A program made the position numbers and the translations under genes. A model generated the notes under the pieces. The model did not search any database. It had not been told where the DNA came from and was given only the letters and a program-made list of their open reading frames with translations. DNA of 64,000 nt from Plecoglossus altivelis (lineage: Eukaryota; Chordata; Actinopteri; Osmeriformes; Plecoglossidae). Location: NCBI GenBank assembly GCA_036571765.1, contig BROE01000022.1, positions 18,650,382-18,714,381 on the forward strand, written 5' to 3'. Of the stretch, positions 1 to 12,200 are shown one piece after another; positions within the stretch are counted from its first letter, which is position 1, and each line of letters opens with the position of its first letter.

Positions 1-326
1 CACTCTGGGGTCCTTTGATATGTGATTTTATATTAAGCCAGTAAGACAAGTAACAGTCGCTTTATAAATGATAGTTGGGTTGAATCAAACCAGGCTGCAA
101 CACATACCAGCAGGGGGCGCAACACCGTTTTCAGAATGGTCCTCTTCTCATTCATGCTTCTAATTAAGGAGCGTTTGAGAAGGTACCATTGACTCAAAGC
201 CAAATGTAACACAAATGAGCCGACGTGGCATTTAAACACCGTGCCATCTCAATCTAACATGACTCATCCCTGCTGAGAGCAGAGATGGCTGCAGACAGAG
301 GTGTCTGCAGCCAGACTAAGACCTAC

Positions 327-859
327 TCTGGAGGCCTGGTGTCAGGGCCCAGGTCCCGGCTGAGAGAGATGCGGTCGCTGGCAAACAGGTTGAAGCAGTG
401 TTTCTCATCTCCTCGCTCCTTCTCCTTCTGCTCCGCGGGGCTCAGCGTGTCCATGTGGAAGGGCTTCCCAGAAGCCCCTTGGGCGTTGGGGTCCTGGGGA
501 GGCCGCTCCAGCGCTGGCCTCAGCTCCGCTGCCGTGTACACACCCGGCAGGCAGGAGGCGCCGTCCGAGCTCCCCTGCTGTCGGATCGGGGCTTTGATCT
601 GCATCTTTGGTATGGCATCCCGGAAGTTGTTAACGGCTCCCATGACCATGCCCAGCACAGCGTCCCTCTTCACCGCGATCTCCCTCAGCCACGGCTCCTC
701 TTTGGGGTCCTGACTCCCCACCTCCCGCTGGATCAGGAACAGAAAGGTGACGAAGATCAGGGCCATGATGGCCAGCTTCAGAGGATGGAGTCTTCTCCTC
801 AGGAGCCTTCGCACCCCTGTCATCTTCCTGGAGATGTGTAGAGACTGCATCAGCTGCAT
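327..859 (-). CDS. galnt3: galnt3, first coding exon (N-terminal part of polypeptide GalNAc-transferase 3)
   Basis: Encodes the first 177 codons of a Golgi type II membrane enzyme that starts mucin-type O-glycosylation by moving GalNAc from UDP-GalNAc to Ser/Thr. Visible: a short basic cytosolic tail (RRLLRRRLHP), one membrane segment (AIMALIFVTFLFLI, about residues 30-45), then a lumenal stem with family stretches such as MQIKAPIRQ, YTAAELRPALERPPQDPNA and KHCFNLFASDRISLSRDLG. These align closely with what I know of mammalian GALNT3; the catalytic domain lies beyond the left edge. The acceptor TTTCCACCAG ends at 861 and the ATG at 859 is the first in the exon; a second in-frame Met occurs about residue 13. 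The donor GTAGGT starts at 326, leaving phase 2. Positions 1-326 are the start of the next intron. Family assignment is near certain; GALNT3 rather than GALNT6 rests on the stem and on ttc21b being the neighbour. Confidence 0.93.
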
Positions 860-860
860 C

Positions 861-3019
861 CTGGTGGAAACACGAGACAAAGTAAAAGTAGTTAGTTCAC
901 CTCACCACTAATGCTAGGCTACTTTACAAAGCATGTGAGTAGGTATCCTTAAAACAAACAGAGGTGTGTGCTTCTTTTGACTGGGTGACTAAAAAGTGGG
1001 TTGGACAGAGTTTGCCATGTCATCACACTTGAAACACTTACGCACTGAACTTCAGCATTCCACACACTACACATGAACCGTGAAAAGAACAGTATTCATT
1101 ATCAAGTAACTCTTTCCAAAACACTCTCGTCATTGGTGTTACTACAAATCCAACACTGGGAAATATGAATATCCTGGTTGGTCAATTGTCAGCATGTTCC
1201 AATTCAATTATACATTCTTTTGCGAAAAAGTAATACTTTCTTACCGTGAGGGACGTTACATAATCAGAACCGTAGTCCACTCAAAGAAGTCTACAAGTCC
1301 ATGAAATTACATCTTGTGTTATAGCTTTATGAAATTCTTCCTCAAAAACGTGGAGATTCCAATGGTTGCTTAGCCGATGTCTAGTTGTCACAGTCAGCAC
1401 GGTTAATCCTCAATCTCTGCAAAGTACTTCCGTCTCGTTGGATCCAGGTGCGCTCCTCTCAGGTAGAGGGTGGAGACCTGGCTGGTGGCACGCCTGCGTA
1501 CAGAGGATCTCCGCGTGTCAAAGACATCTGCAACTGGGAGGAATAGACATTAAGTCCGATCATCGATGCTCCCCCCCTCCGTGTACATACCATTATAAGA
1601 GCGGAGTCCAAAATGCTGAACACAACATTTATAATGGCAGCATTCGTAAACACTTAAAATAAGTTCAGCCGACGATTTTTTAATGCAGCGTATAAACAGC
1701 GAGACCAGCACCACCATCACTAGACTAAACTATTCACATAAAGTTAGAAGGAAAACACATTAAACCGATCGTAGGAGTCACTTTGTCTGAAAGCAATATT
1801 GGGATAAATCTGCTCAGCGGGAAACGTCTGATCCAATAATGGTGTCAATTCTTATAATAATAGGATTTGTTCAGCCAGCCATTCATTGAGACTGTTGCTG
1901 GGTAACAAATAGTTGAGGAACGTACCCTATACCTTTCATAGCGTTCTCAAAGGCACCGCATCTAATCAGACTACCTACAGAAATAACGGGTGGTCGAGCA
2001 GTCACCGAGGACGCGCATCGAGATGGAAGTAAGAAGAAACTATATTTAATTTCCAACATCAGCAGTGTAGTCCCGAATGATACAGCTGGTCAGTCGGGAC
2101 GCAGAACATAATACATCGCAAAGAAGCATGCGCTTAAATAAAATAACTTCAAATGGTCCGCATCAAATTAAATGTTCTTTGAATTGTAAAGCACCGTAAG
2201 ATCGAAGAGTCGCTTGACTTTCTGTCATTTATATTTAGAGACGAAAAGGATCAAACTAGAAACTTACCTTAACCAATGTGTTGGATATTCTGACATACAG
2301 TACTAACACCCTCCTGCTGGCCAAATGACCCCCGGCAGATGGTATTCATAAATAGTTCTGTGCTGGAGGGGGTAAAGTAAAGACGCGGTGACGGTAGCCA
2401 TCCGAGGAACACCCTAGCTGGGTCCTGTCAAGCAGGAGTAACAAGTTCCACGGTTTACCGTGCGTGTGTTTTCTCTCACTCCGTCTTCTTGTTGACGACA
2501 TCGCATTCAAGCTTCACACTACAGGAAAGTGTCTCGATTGTTTTTTTTTGTTGTTTTGTTTTTTTAATGTGAAAGGCTCTTCGACATAATTATTGCTTTT
2601 TAAGATTTTGTGAATACTTAAACTGCTTGCTCATTACGTGGCTATGACTTCCTTCAAGTGAAGCCTGGTATGTCAGGAACGTTGATAATAATATGAGAAT
2701 ACTTGAAAAGACAAGTGATGGAGTACTGCTATATTACAAGGCTAAAACAAGACTTACAATTAAAATATGGGTGTGTGGTCATGCAGTGAGAGCTGGCATT
2801 CAATTGCAGCCAAAACCTTTCATTATGGAGGGAGCTCTACATCGGCAGCTCCCACAGCGATGGGTTTTTTCATTAACAAGTACTAGTTCTTAATGTGTTC
2901 CTTAAAAAGTCGCTGACTGAATGACAGTGACAGGAGAAATCAAGCCAATACGTCTGCATAAGAAGACATGTTATTGGCCTCCATTGAGCCACTGTTCTTT
3001 GTAACAAAACAACCACAAA
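861..3019. other. galnt3 upstream / ttc21b downstream spacer
   Basis: About 2.1 kb between the first galnt3 coding exon and the ttc21b polyadenylation signals. It holds the candidate galnt3 leader exon near 2270-2400 and an X-box-like 13-mer GTTGCTGGGTAAC at 1894-1906. Short open frames here (for example 1366-1662 and 2693-2893, plus) have no recognisable protein features. Nothing else seen. Confidence 0.5.
2268..2400 (-). promoter_or_regulatory. galnt3: possible 5' noncoding exon and promoter area of galnt3
   Basis: A strong minus-strand donor, TTAAG|GTAAGTTT, has its last exon base at 2268 and could splice to the acceptor of the first galnt3 coding exon at 861. The exon start is not visible, so 2400 is only a guess. 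Inference from one good splice site and the need for an upstream exon. Confidence 0.3.
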
Positions 3020-3024
3020 ACAAT

Positions 3025-3050
3025 TTTATTTAGAAGTGTTTTTATTTATT
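3025..3050 (-). terminator. ttc21b: ttc21b polyadenylation signals
   Basis: Two overlapping AATAAA hexamers read on the minus strand at 3050-3041, and another at 3030-3025. They lie about 170-195 bases past the ttc21b stop codon, which gives a short 3' UTR. Confidence 0.65.
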
Positions 3051-3219
3051 TATGTACAATCAATAAAAATATCATGGCACGAGATAATCTATCATGTACA
3101 TACAAATCCTAAAATGATCAGTTCCACAAAATACTGCAAATCGATTAAACGCAGTGATCCCCCCCCACACACACACACACAGTGAAAGAATGCTTGCTTT
3201 TCGAAATAACTAGCTATCA

Positions 3220-6200
3220 TTAAGACCTCAAGGCTGACCGTGCCTTGTCCAAGATGTCCTTCCTTATCCTTGGGTAGTTTGGATGAGCATCCAGAACCTA
3301 AGGAATGACAAAATACAATCACCACAACATGACAAGCACACTATGATCACAACATGACAACATCACCACAACATGACAACATCACCACAACATGACAAGA
3401 TCACCACAACATGACAAGAACACTATGATCACAACATGACAAGATCACCACAACATGACAACATCACCACAACATGACAAGATCACCACAACATGACAAC
3501 ATGACAACATCACCACAACATGACAAGATCACTATGATCACAACATGACAAGATCACCACAACATGACAACATCACCACAACATGACAAGAACACTACGA
3601 TCACCACAACATGACAACATCACTACGATCACCACAACACACTGCTTTTAATACCAAACCCTCCTCCATTACACAAAGCTGTGCACTTCTAACTCACCTT
3701 GTGACACACATCGATGGCATCGACATACCGTTTTGCCTTCAGGTAATTGAATGCCAGCTTGTAACCTGAGATAAATGCATTTGTGTTTATGACTATGAAT
3801 ATTAGTTCATCATCATCATCATAGAATATTAGTTTATCATCATCATCATCTTAAATCCAGTTGTCAAAGTTCATACGACGTCTCAGATATCCACACAGAT
3901 ACACACCTATGGTGGGGTTGGTCTGGTTGCCATATTTCCAGGCCATTTCATAGTTTAGAGCAGCGTCACGGAAAGCCTGCTCTTTCTCCATGATGTACCC
4001 CATGTACTCATACGCTTTGCAGCAGGACTGCAAACAAACACAAAGAATCATTAGCGATTAAAGGTGTAACATCAAAAACACACCAAGCATGACACTGGAA
4101 CGCAGAGTAAAACCACACTGTACGGTATATTAACTTTTAGGGATTTATTTTCCAGGAATTTCTTTTGTCATCAGTAAACGTAGCCAGATAATGTAACTGA
4201 TTCAAGGAGACAATCCTTTGGGATATTGACCTTATTATGGCGAAGACATCTCTTCAGGAGGTCTCCAGCCATGTCGTATTTCCCTGACTGGATGTAGATG
4301 TCTGCCAGAAGCAGCCAGCTCTTCTCAAACTCGTCAGCGTCAACAATGCTCCAGTTCATCTTAGCTATGCGTTTAAGCTGGTTCCTGGCTCTGGGAGTTT
4401 GTTTGATTATCATGTAGGCCGTCGCCATGGCGAACAGCGCGGGCACATGGTCTTTCTGCATCGGAGAGAGAGAGACTAATTAGATGTCTTGACTGTTTAG
4501 AAACCCGGTCTTCATCCTACCCAGACGCTCCTATGTCATCCCGCTCTTCATCTCCTTTCACTGGCGACCCGATTCAGCCCGAATCAGATCCAACACCCTG
4601 GTACTGACCCTCAGAGCGGTGAACAGGACTGCGTCTGACCACAGTCTTACTCCACCACCCGCCACCTACAGTCTTCTTCTGACAGCAGGCTGGTGGTCTC
4701 ACCTCATCAGAGCGCTCTCGCTCCCAAACCCAGCTCTTCTCCTGTCTGGCCCCCCAATGGTGGAATCATCCCCCCACCTTGATCACAGATACTGACTGTC
4801 TCTCCACCTTCAAGAACACCGTCAAGATGCACTTGTTCCTGGAGTACAACGGCACTTAAGAACCATTTTCTAGATCAAATGTGTATTTCTTCCAGGTACA
4901 TATGAACACTTACTGAGGGATTTGTTGCATCTGTTGGTTAATTGGAACAAATTAAACGACTTCTTCTCACGGTGAATATTATTATTGTTGCTTTCCTAAA
5001 AGAGACACTCTGGCACTTTCAAGAATCATGTTGTTTAATTGTAATGAGTAAAAGTACAAGTTCTTCTGGTTCTGCCTAATGTGTGCTTCATGTTTTGGCT
5101 GCCTGTAATGTTTTGATCTTGCTGTTAACGATCACTGACCTATGCACTTTTTGGAAACCTCTTCTTGTAAGTACACACACGCTTTGGGTAAAGGGGTCTG
5201 CTAAGTGAATACTAGTAGAAATACTTTTATTTTGGGGCAATCGTACACGTTGTCTGCAAAGGATCAACAGACATTGAGAAGAAACTACTATTAGGGCAAC
5301 GTTTTACCTGCTGTAGACCAAGTTATAACAAAAGCAATCATGAAAAGCGCAGTCGCAAAGCAGAACAATCTGGTGGAACTTTACTAAAGTCAACATGGGA
5401 CAACCCTTAAGCAAATAGGATGATGAGATAGCACATGTCTAACAGCGAGAGTCAATTTACACTGAGGGCGTGACACCCTCTGTGCAGGGCATGACAACCC
5501 TCCAAGCGCTCGATCCAGAACGGTCTTACCTCACTGTTGGCGATCTCCGTGAAAACGTTGAGGGCTTTCTCCACGCTAGCCTTCTGCCTGGTGGCCATGA
5601 CGCAGTAGCTCTCCAGGATGCGCAGCTGAACCTGGCCGCTGGCTGTCTGTGGTTTCAGCTCCCTCAGCAGCTTCTCTGCCGTCCTCACCGCCAGCTGCTC
5701 CGACTCCAGCTTCTCTGTGGAGTTCCTGAGAGCAGCAGGAGACATGGGGGCCCAACAAGACCCAGCAGACAAAGCGTCTGAGCTTGAGTCTGGTAATCTC
5801 CAGAACTGCACAGATTAGAGGGCGCTTCGAACAAACATGTCAACTCACCCCATGTCCCCATCTAAGTTCTCAAACACTTCCCCTCCCATGGTGTCGTTGT
5901 CTGGGTTCAAACAGATTTCGATCATGTTGTACACAGCGTTTTGCCCCCAGTCATTGTCTTTCCGTGCTTTGTTAAAGTGCCGTAATCCATCGTTGGGTTC
6001 CCCCGTGTACCTATGCATCCAACAAACTCTGTTTAATTAGTTAACGCTCAAGCAGATTAGCTTTTAATCTTCCTGATTTAATCTCTTTTGGATTAATCTC
6101 TTTACCACAGATAGAGGCCTTTGCAGTAGTTGAAGCCAGGGTCAAACTTGGCCCTGGAGGAATGTTTTTCAGCCATGTCCAGAAAACGGGGAACGTCCTC

Positions 6201-9200
6201 CAGCTTCCCCGCTCTCCTCAACAGGTCGATCAGACGGGACAGAGTTGGGTAGTTGTCTAGGAACAGCACATGTTAGAGGGATTACTGCCATTTAAAAACA
6301 GATCAAATCCACCAAGTGTATTTACATTCAACTTCTTCAATTTCCTCTCCCCAGCTTGAAAAGCTCCGTTTGTGCGGGGGAGAGGAACAGGGGGTCTGTC
6401 ACACCTGGTTTGCGTTCCAGGAGCTGCTGGAAGTGGAACACTGCCTGGTCGTAGTCCTGCTTCCTGAACATCAGATCCGCCATCATCTGAGGAGGAACAG
6501 GAGGGAGTCACTGACCTATTCCTGGGGTAGCTAGAGGCACCCTGGGGTAGCTGGAGGCACCCTGGGGTAGCTAGAGGCACCCTGGGGTAGCTGGAGGCAC
6601 CCTGGGGTAGCTGGAGGCACCCTGGGGTAGCTAGAGGCACCCTGGGGTAGCTAGAGGCTCCTGGGGTAGCTAGAGGCACCCTGGGGTAACTAGGGGCACC
6701 ATGGGGTAGCTAGAGGCACCCTGGGGTAACTAGGGGCACCATGGGGTAGCTAGAGGCACCCTGGGGTAACTAGGGGCACCATGGGGTAGAAATGCAGAGT
6801 TGGCAGGGGAGCACCCACCAGCGTTGCGTCTTCGTTGATCTGGTCACTCTTCAGAAGTAGAGCACACTGCTGCTGGCAGGCGTCAATGTCGTCCAGGAAC
6901 AGATAGAGCCGGGCCAACTCCAGCATGACCTGCCACAGACAGAGCGTCACCTACCACAGACAGAGCATCCCCCCCTGCCACAGAGAGCATCCCCTGCCAC
7001 AGAGAGCATCCCCTGCCACAGAGAGCATCCCCTGCCACAGAGAGCATCCCCTGCCACAGAGAGCATCCCCTGCCACAGAGAGCATCCCCTGCCACAGAGA
7101 GCATCCCCTGCCACAGAGAGCATCCCCTGCCACAGAGAGCATCCCCTGCCACAGAGAGCATCCCCTGCCACAGACAGAGTGTCCCCTGCCACAGACAGAG
7201 CATCCCCCTGCCACAGACAGAGCATCCCCCCCTGCCACAGACAGAGCATCCCCTGCCACAGACAGAGTGTCCCCTGCCACAGACAGAGCGTCCCCTGCCA
7301 CAGACAGAGCATCCCCCTGCCACAGACAGAGCGTCACCTACCACAGACAGAGCATCCCCCCCTGGCACAGACAGAGCATCCCCCCTTGCCACAGACAGAG
7401 CATCCCCTGCCACAGACAGAGCGTCCCCTGCCACAGACAGAGCATCACCTGCCACAGACAGAGCATCCCCCCTTGCCACAGACAGAGCATCCCCTGCCAC
7501 AGAGAGCATCCCCTGCCACAGACAGAGCATCACCTGCCACAGACAGAGCATCCCCCCCTGGCACAGACAGAGCATCCCCCCTTGCCACAGACAGAGCATC
7601 CCACCTGCCACAGACAGAGCGTCACCTACCACAGACAGAGCATCCCCCCCTGCCACAGACAGAGCGTCACCTACCACAGACAGAGCATCCCCCCTGCCAC
7701 AGACAGAGCATCCCCCTGCCACAGACAGAGCATCACCTGCCACAGACAGAGCATCCCCCCCTGGCACAGACAGAGCATCCCCCCCTGGCACAGACAGAGC
7801 ATCCCCCCCTGGCACAGACAGAGCATCCCCCCCTGGCACAGACAGAGCATCCCCCCTGCCACAGACAGAGCGTCCCCTGCCACAGACAGAGCGTCCCCCT
7901 GCCACAGACAGAGCATCCCCCCCTGGCACAGACAGAGCATCCCCCCCTGGCACAGACAGAGCATCCCCCCCTGGCACAGACAGAGCATCCCCCCCTGGCA
8001 CAGACAGAGCATCCCCCCCTGGCACAGACAGAGCATCCCCCCCTGGCACAGACAGAGCATCCCCCCCTGCCACAGACAGAGCGTCCCCCCTGCCACAGAC
8101 AGAGCGTCCCCTGCCACAGACAGAGCGTCCCCTGCCACAGACAGTGCTCACTCTCACAAAAAGGATTTCTTTGTGTGCTTCAAGCATTACAGATTTTTCC
8201 ATGTGGTGGATGTTTTCATCCAAAGGAGCAACATAGAAATAGAGCACGTAGAAAGGAGAATATCAAGGAGGCCTCTGTAGTTGAACAGTATTTTGTTAGT
8301 CAGAGTGTGTTCTTTCACTAGCAGCACTATCAAATAACCAGGGAAATTCTATTGGGTCTCATTTCTAAACTGTAAAGATGACTTGCCTTCATCTGCTGAA
8401 CACAGCGTTCACCTCAGTGCTCGTCACATTAGCTAAGTATTCACACTGGAGTTAAGATAAGGAATGTTAATAGATGCCCGACACAAGGATGAAACGGCCC
8501 AAAAAGCAGACCCAGAGATGCAAGCGTGAGCATCTCAGATCCAGCTGCAGGGAAGACACAGGGAGGTTTGATTCAGCCACACCAACCTTGCTGTCGCTCT
8601 CACAATACACAAGAGCTTCTTTGTAGAACTTCACAGCTCTCTCAAAGCCCCTCTGACTGGTGTAGTGTTTAGCGATCTCAGCGCAGATCTCAGCGGCTAG
8701 CTGCTTCTGCATGGAGACAGCATCAGGTTGCTCCATCTGCACGCGCTTCAGCACCTTGGCCTGCACGTCCCGCGCCTGCAGAAAGCACAGCCCCACAGCC
8801 ACCGCACACATGCACCATCACGGCAAGGATAGGAAGGACTCACATAACTCCAGGAGACAGGCTGGAGCACCTAACTCATTCTGGGAATGCACGAAATCTG
8901 GCCAATTTGAGCACTTACCCTCTGCAAGGACATTAAGGCTTCATCGTTTTTGTCAACCTTGTTTTGGATCTTGGCTAACAGGACCAGGTAACGACAATCA
9001 TCGGTGAGGGCTTGCAGTTCGTTAACTACACAAAACAAAAAACAAGTTCCGTTTACAGCGATCAGGGTCAGGATGTACGTTTGGGGTTAGGGTCAAGTTT
9101 AGGGTCAGGGTCATGTTTAGGGTCAGGGTCATGTTTAGGGTAATGTTTAGGGTCATGTTTAGGGTCAGGGTCATGTCTAGCGTTAGGGTCAAGTTTAGGG

Positions 9201-12200
9201 TCAGGGTCAGTGTGTCGGGTTAGAGTAAGGGTGTAGGGTTAGGGTGTACAGTTAGGGTCATGTTTAAGGTCATGTTTAGGGTCAGGGTCATGTTTAGGGT
9301 CAGGCACCTGGCTGGTGGGTGAGAGCCTCCTGTAGAATCTTCTCACATCTCTCATGCTGGTTCATCTTCATGAGAAGCTCTGCCAGGTCGTAGCGCAGGA
9401 AGCTCTGTTGCTCTGTCTTCAGGGCTGCCTCGTAGTAATTTATAGCCTGCGAACAACAATAACATGGGGGACCCTCACGGATATGTCTCAACAGCAGGAT
9501 GTACTGTGTGTGCGTGTGTGCGTGTGTGCGTGTGTGCGTGTGTGTGTTTGTGGAAACCTTGACGTAGTTGTGAGTCTTGACGAGAGCTTTCCCAATCTTG
9601 CTGGCCAGTGCCCCATCTTGGGGATTTCTTTTCAAAGCCTCCTCGTAGACGTCAATGGCTTTCTCTGGCTGTGCAGGGGAAACAAATTACATGTTTATGT
9701 CCAGCTAAGTGTTCCGCAAAGTACTTAGAGCATCAACTGGTATTACGCAACCTTCCGGTGTGGGGGAGTCCTTTGCAGAGCCAATGACACTGGTTGCAGT
9801 TTCTAAATATATGCATAACGGTGTTTTATATTTACTACTTCCTGTGTGCTGACTCTAAAAGATAAGGAAATATCCTGATGTGTACTTACATCAACTCCTG
9901 AAAATCAGAAAATCAGGAAATATTACAAATGGGAATTTCCAGTATTTCACATTTCTTTCTCTGATGCATTCCTACCTCTTGGATATTTATGTAAGCGTCT
10001 CCGAGCAGTAGATATGTGTGGGGACAGGGCTGCTTTTCCACCAACTCTCTGGGAAAGAGACCAAGACATTAGGCTGAATCCCTCCACTTGGGGAAATCAG
10101 CTTGGATCGGAGTTGTGATGTTCCAGTTCCACACGGAGTAGACATGGGTCTGCTCTGCCTTGCCTCCTGCTTAATCACCTCCCTGAGGCTGCTCAGCATG
10201 GTAAACCCTGTCACCATGTAGTCCCTCCCTGAGGCTGCTCAGCATGGTAAACCCTGTCACCATGAGCCTGTCACCATGTAGTCCTTCCCTGAAGTCATCA
10301 GGGAAGGACTACATTTCCCTGCATACTTCTCCAACAGCTTTGTGTATTACATCCTTGTTAAAAGATGTGCATGTACTATTCAGATTGCTTCTTCTGACTA
10401 GCAGACAGGCTTAGCCACAGCTGTAGAGTGACCTGATAGACCCCAAGATGAAACATACAAATGTACCTGTAACAGCTGGTGTAGAGACGCTTCTCCTTCC
10501 TGTGGTGAAGGTAAATGTCGGCCATTTTCTCCTTGGCCTGGATGTAGTAGGGCTGTTCTGGCGTGATGTTTCTGAGCATGCTCAGTGCCAGCTCAGTGTC
10601 GCCCCGCAGCAGCGCCAGGTCGGCGTTAGCGATGGTGACACGCAGCTCCTCAGACGTCCCTGAGAACTCGTTGATGGCGTCCTGCATGACCTTGGCAGCC
10701 TCGTGCTGAAAACAGAACAAACCTCGTTCGCAAAGAACTCGCGACAGGAGACAGAAGCCAAAAACAAATGCACCCGTTTCATGACATTCTTATCGAATTA
10801 TTCATTTTTGTTTCGAGAAATCTAAAGACTTTCTGGAATGGAGCCAATGAAGAAGACACAGGAGAACGTCAACGCAACTTCTCAGCAGGGCAGATTATCT
10901 TGTCTCCCAAGTTTGGACGAACCAATAAACGGCATGAATGGATTCCAGTCGTTACTGTGAGACTCGTTGCTTAAGCAGATTCTGTCCTAGTGTGTTTACC
11001 TGCTCTCCATTGATCCACAGAGCCTCTGCCAGCTCCAGGAACAGCGACACACAGTCCGTCAAGCTCAGCTCCACCTTCCTGCTGCGAGGCTTGGAGGCCC
11101 CGGCCCTGCGCACGCCTGGAAGCAGCATGGCCATCTGCAGGGTCTGGATGGCTTCTTGGAGCTGGCCGCTCTTCTTCTGGGTCTGGGCCTTGATCAGGTG
11201 GTACACAGGGTGCTCCCTCACCTGGTAGGGAGGCACAGAGGCCACACGGTTTAACAACTGAACAGACGGACAAGCACCCGGAAAAGATGCTAACCGCATC
11301 AGACATTTTGAAATGTCTGGAGTGTGATTGGTGGTCCGAGTTACCTGGGAGGCAGCGCTGGTAGCTCATCGTTCCCCAGGTGTGTGTGTGTGTGTGTGGG
11401 TGTGCATGCCTGCATGCGTGTGTGTGTGAGTGTGTGTGCGTGTGTGTTTGTGTGTGCGTGTGTGCGAGTGTGCGTGGGTGCGTGTGTCTGTGTGCGTGTA
11501 TGTTTGTGTGTGTGTGTGTGTGTGAGTGTGTGTGTGTGGGTGCGTGTGTGTGTGTGGGGGGGGGGTCCTCACCTCAAAGTTGTGGCTGAGGCAGAGCTCC
11601 AGGGACTGGCTGGACAGTTTGAAGTTCCCCTGCAGTAGGTGGATCTGAGCCATGAGCAGATGGGCCTCTGCATGCGAGGGACACTGGTCCAGACAGTGCT
11701 GTAGACTGCTCTGGGCTGCGTCCATGTCACCTGGGACAGCACACAACATCAACACAACAAACTATATTCCACGGAGAAAAAACTAACATTGCATCAATGA
11801 GTAACACTAAAGACTTTTTGTGATTGGACGACTTCCCAGCAGACCCACCTGACTGAAAGCGGACTTTAGCCAACAGGAAGCCCCCTTGCAGCAGGCCAGG
11901 CACTGTCTTCACCACGGTGTCTAAGACTGAGTGACAGTGTTGGAGCTGAGGACCAGCAGGCTGTCCTGGGGCAGGGGGCTACAGCACAAAGGGAAACCAT
12001 GTCGGGCTGTACAATTCATAGTACAATAAATGATCATCAACATGTCTAAAAGGTCTTATAAGGATTTAAAACACTAATATTTCTTCAAATTGCTACTTGT
12101 CTTTTAGAGTTCTGCGATGAGGGAGAGAGAGCCCCCTTCAGACAGACCTTGGCAGGGCACAGCGCGAGGTACTCCTTCACAACGTCGAGCAGGAAGTCAG

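Noticed and set aside
285..841. Plus-strand frames of 142 and 147 codons at the left edge
   Set aside because: Antisense to the galnt3 coding exon, which has a recognised protein and splice sites.
6942..8146. CRISPR-like array of direct repeats
   Set aside because: No unique spacers, variable unit length, vertebrate intron context; ordinary minisatellite.
6883..8280. Long open frames (454 codons minus, 451 and 380 codons plus) across the 21-base array
   Set aside because: They consist of short repeated peptides from a stop-free tandem repeat inside a ttc21b intron, and appear in several frames on both strands.
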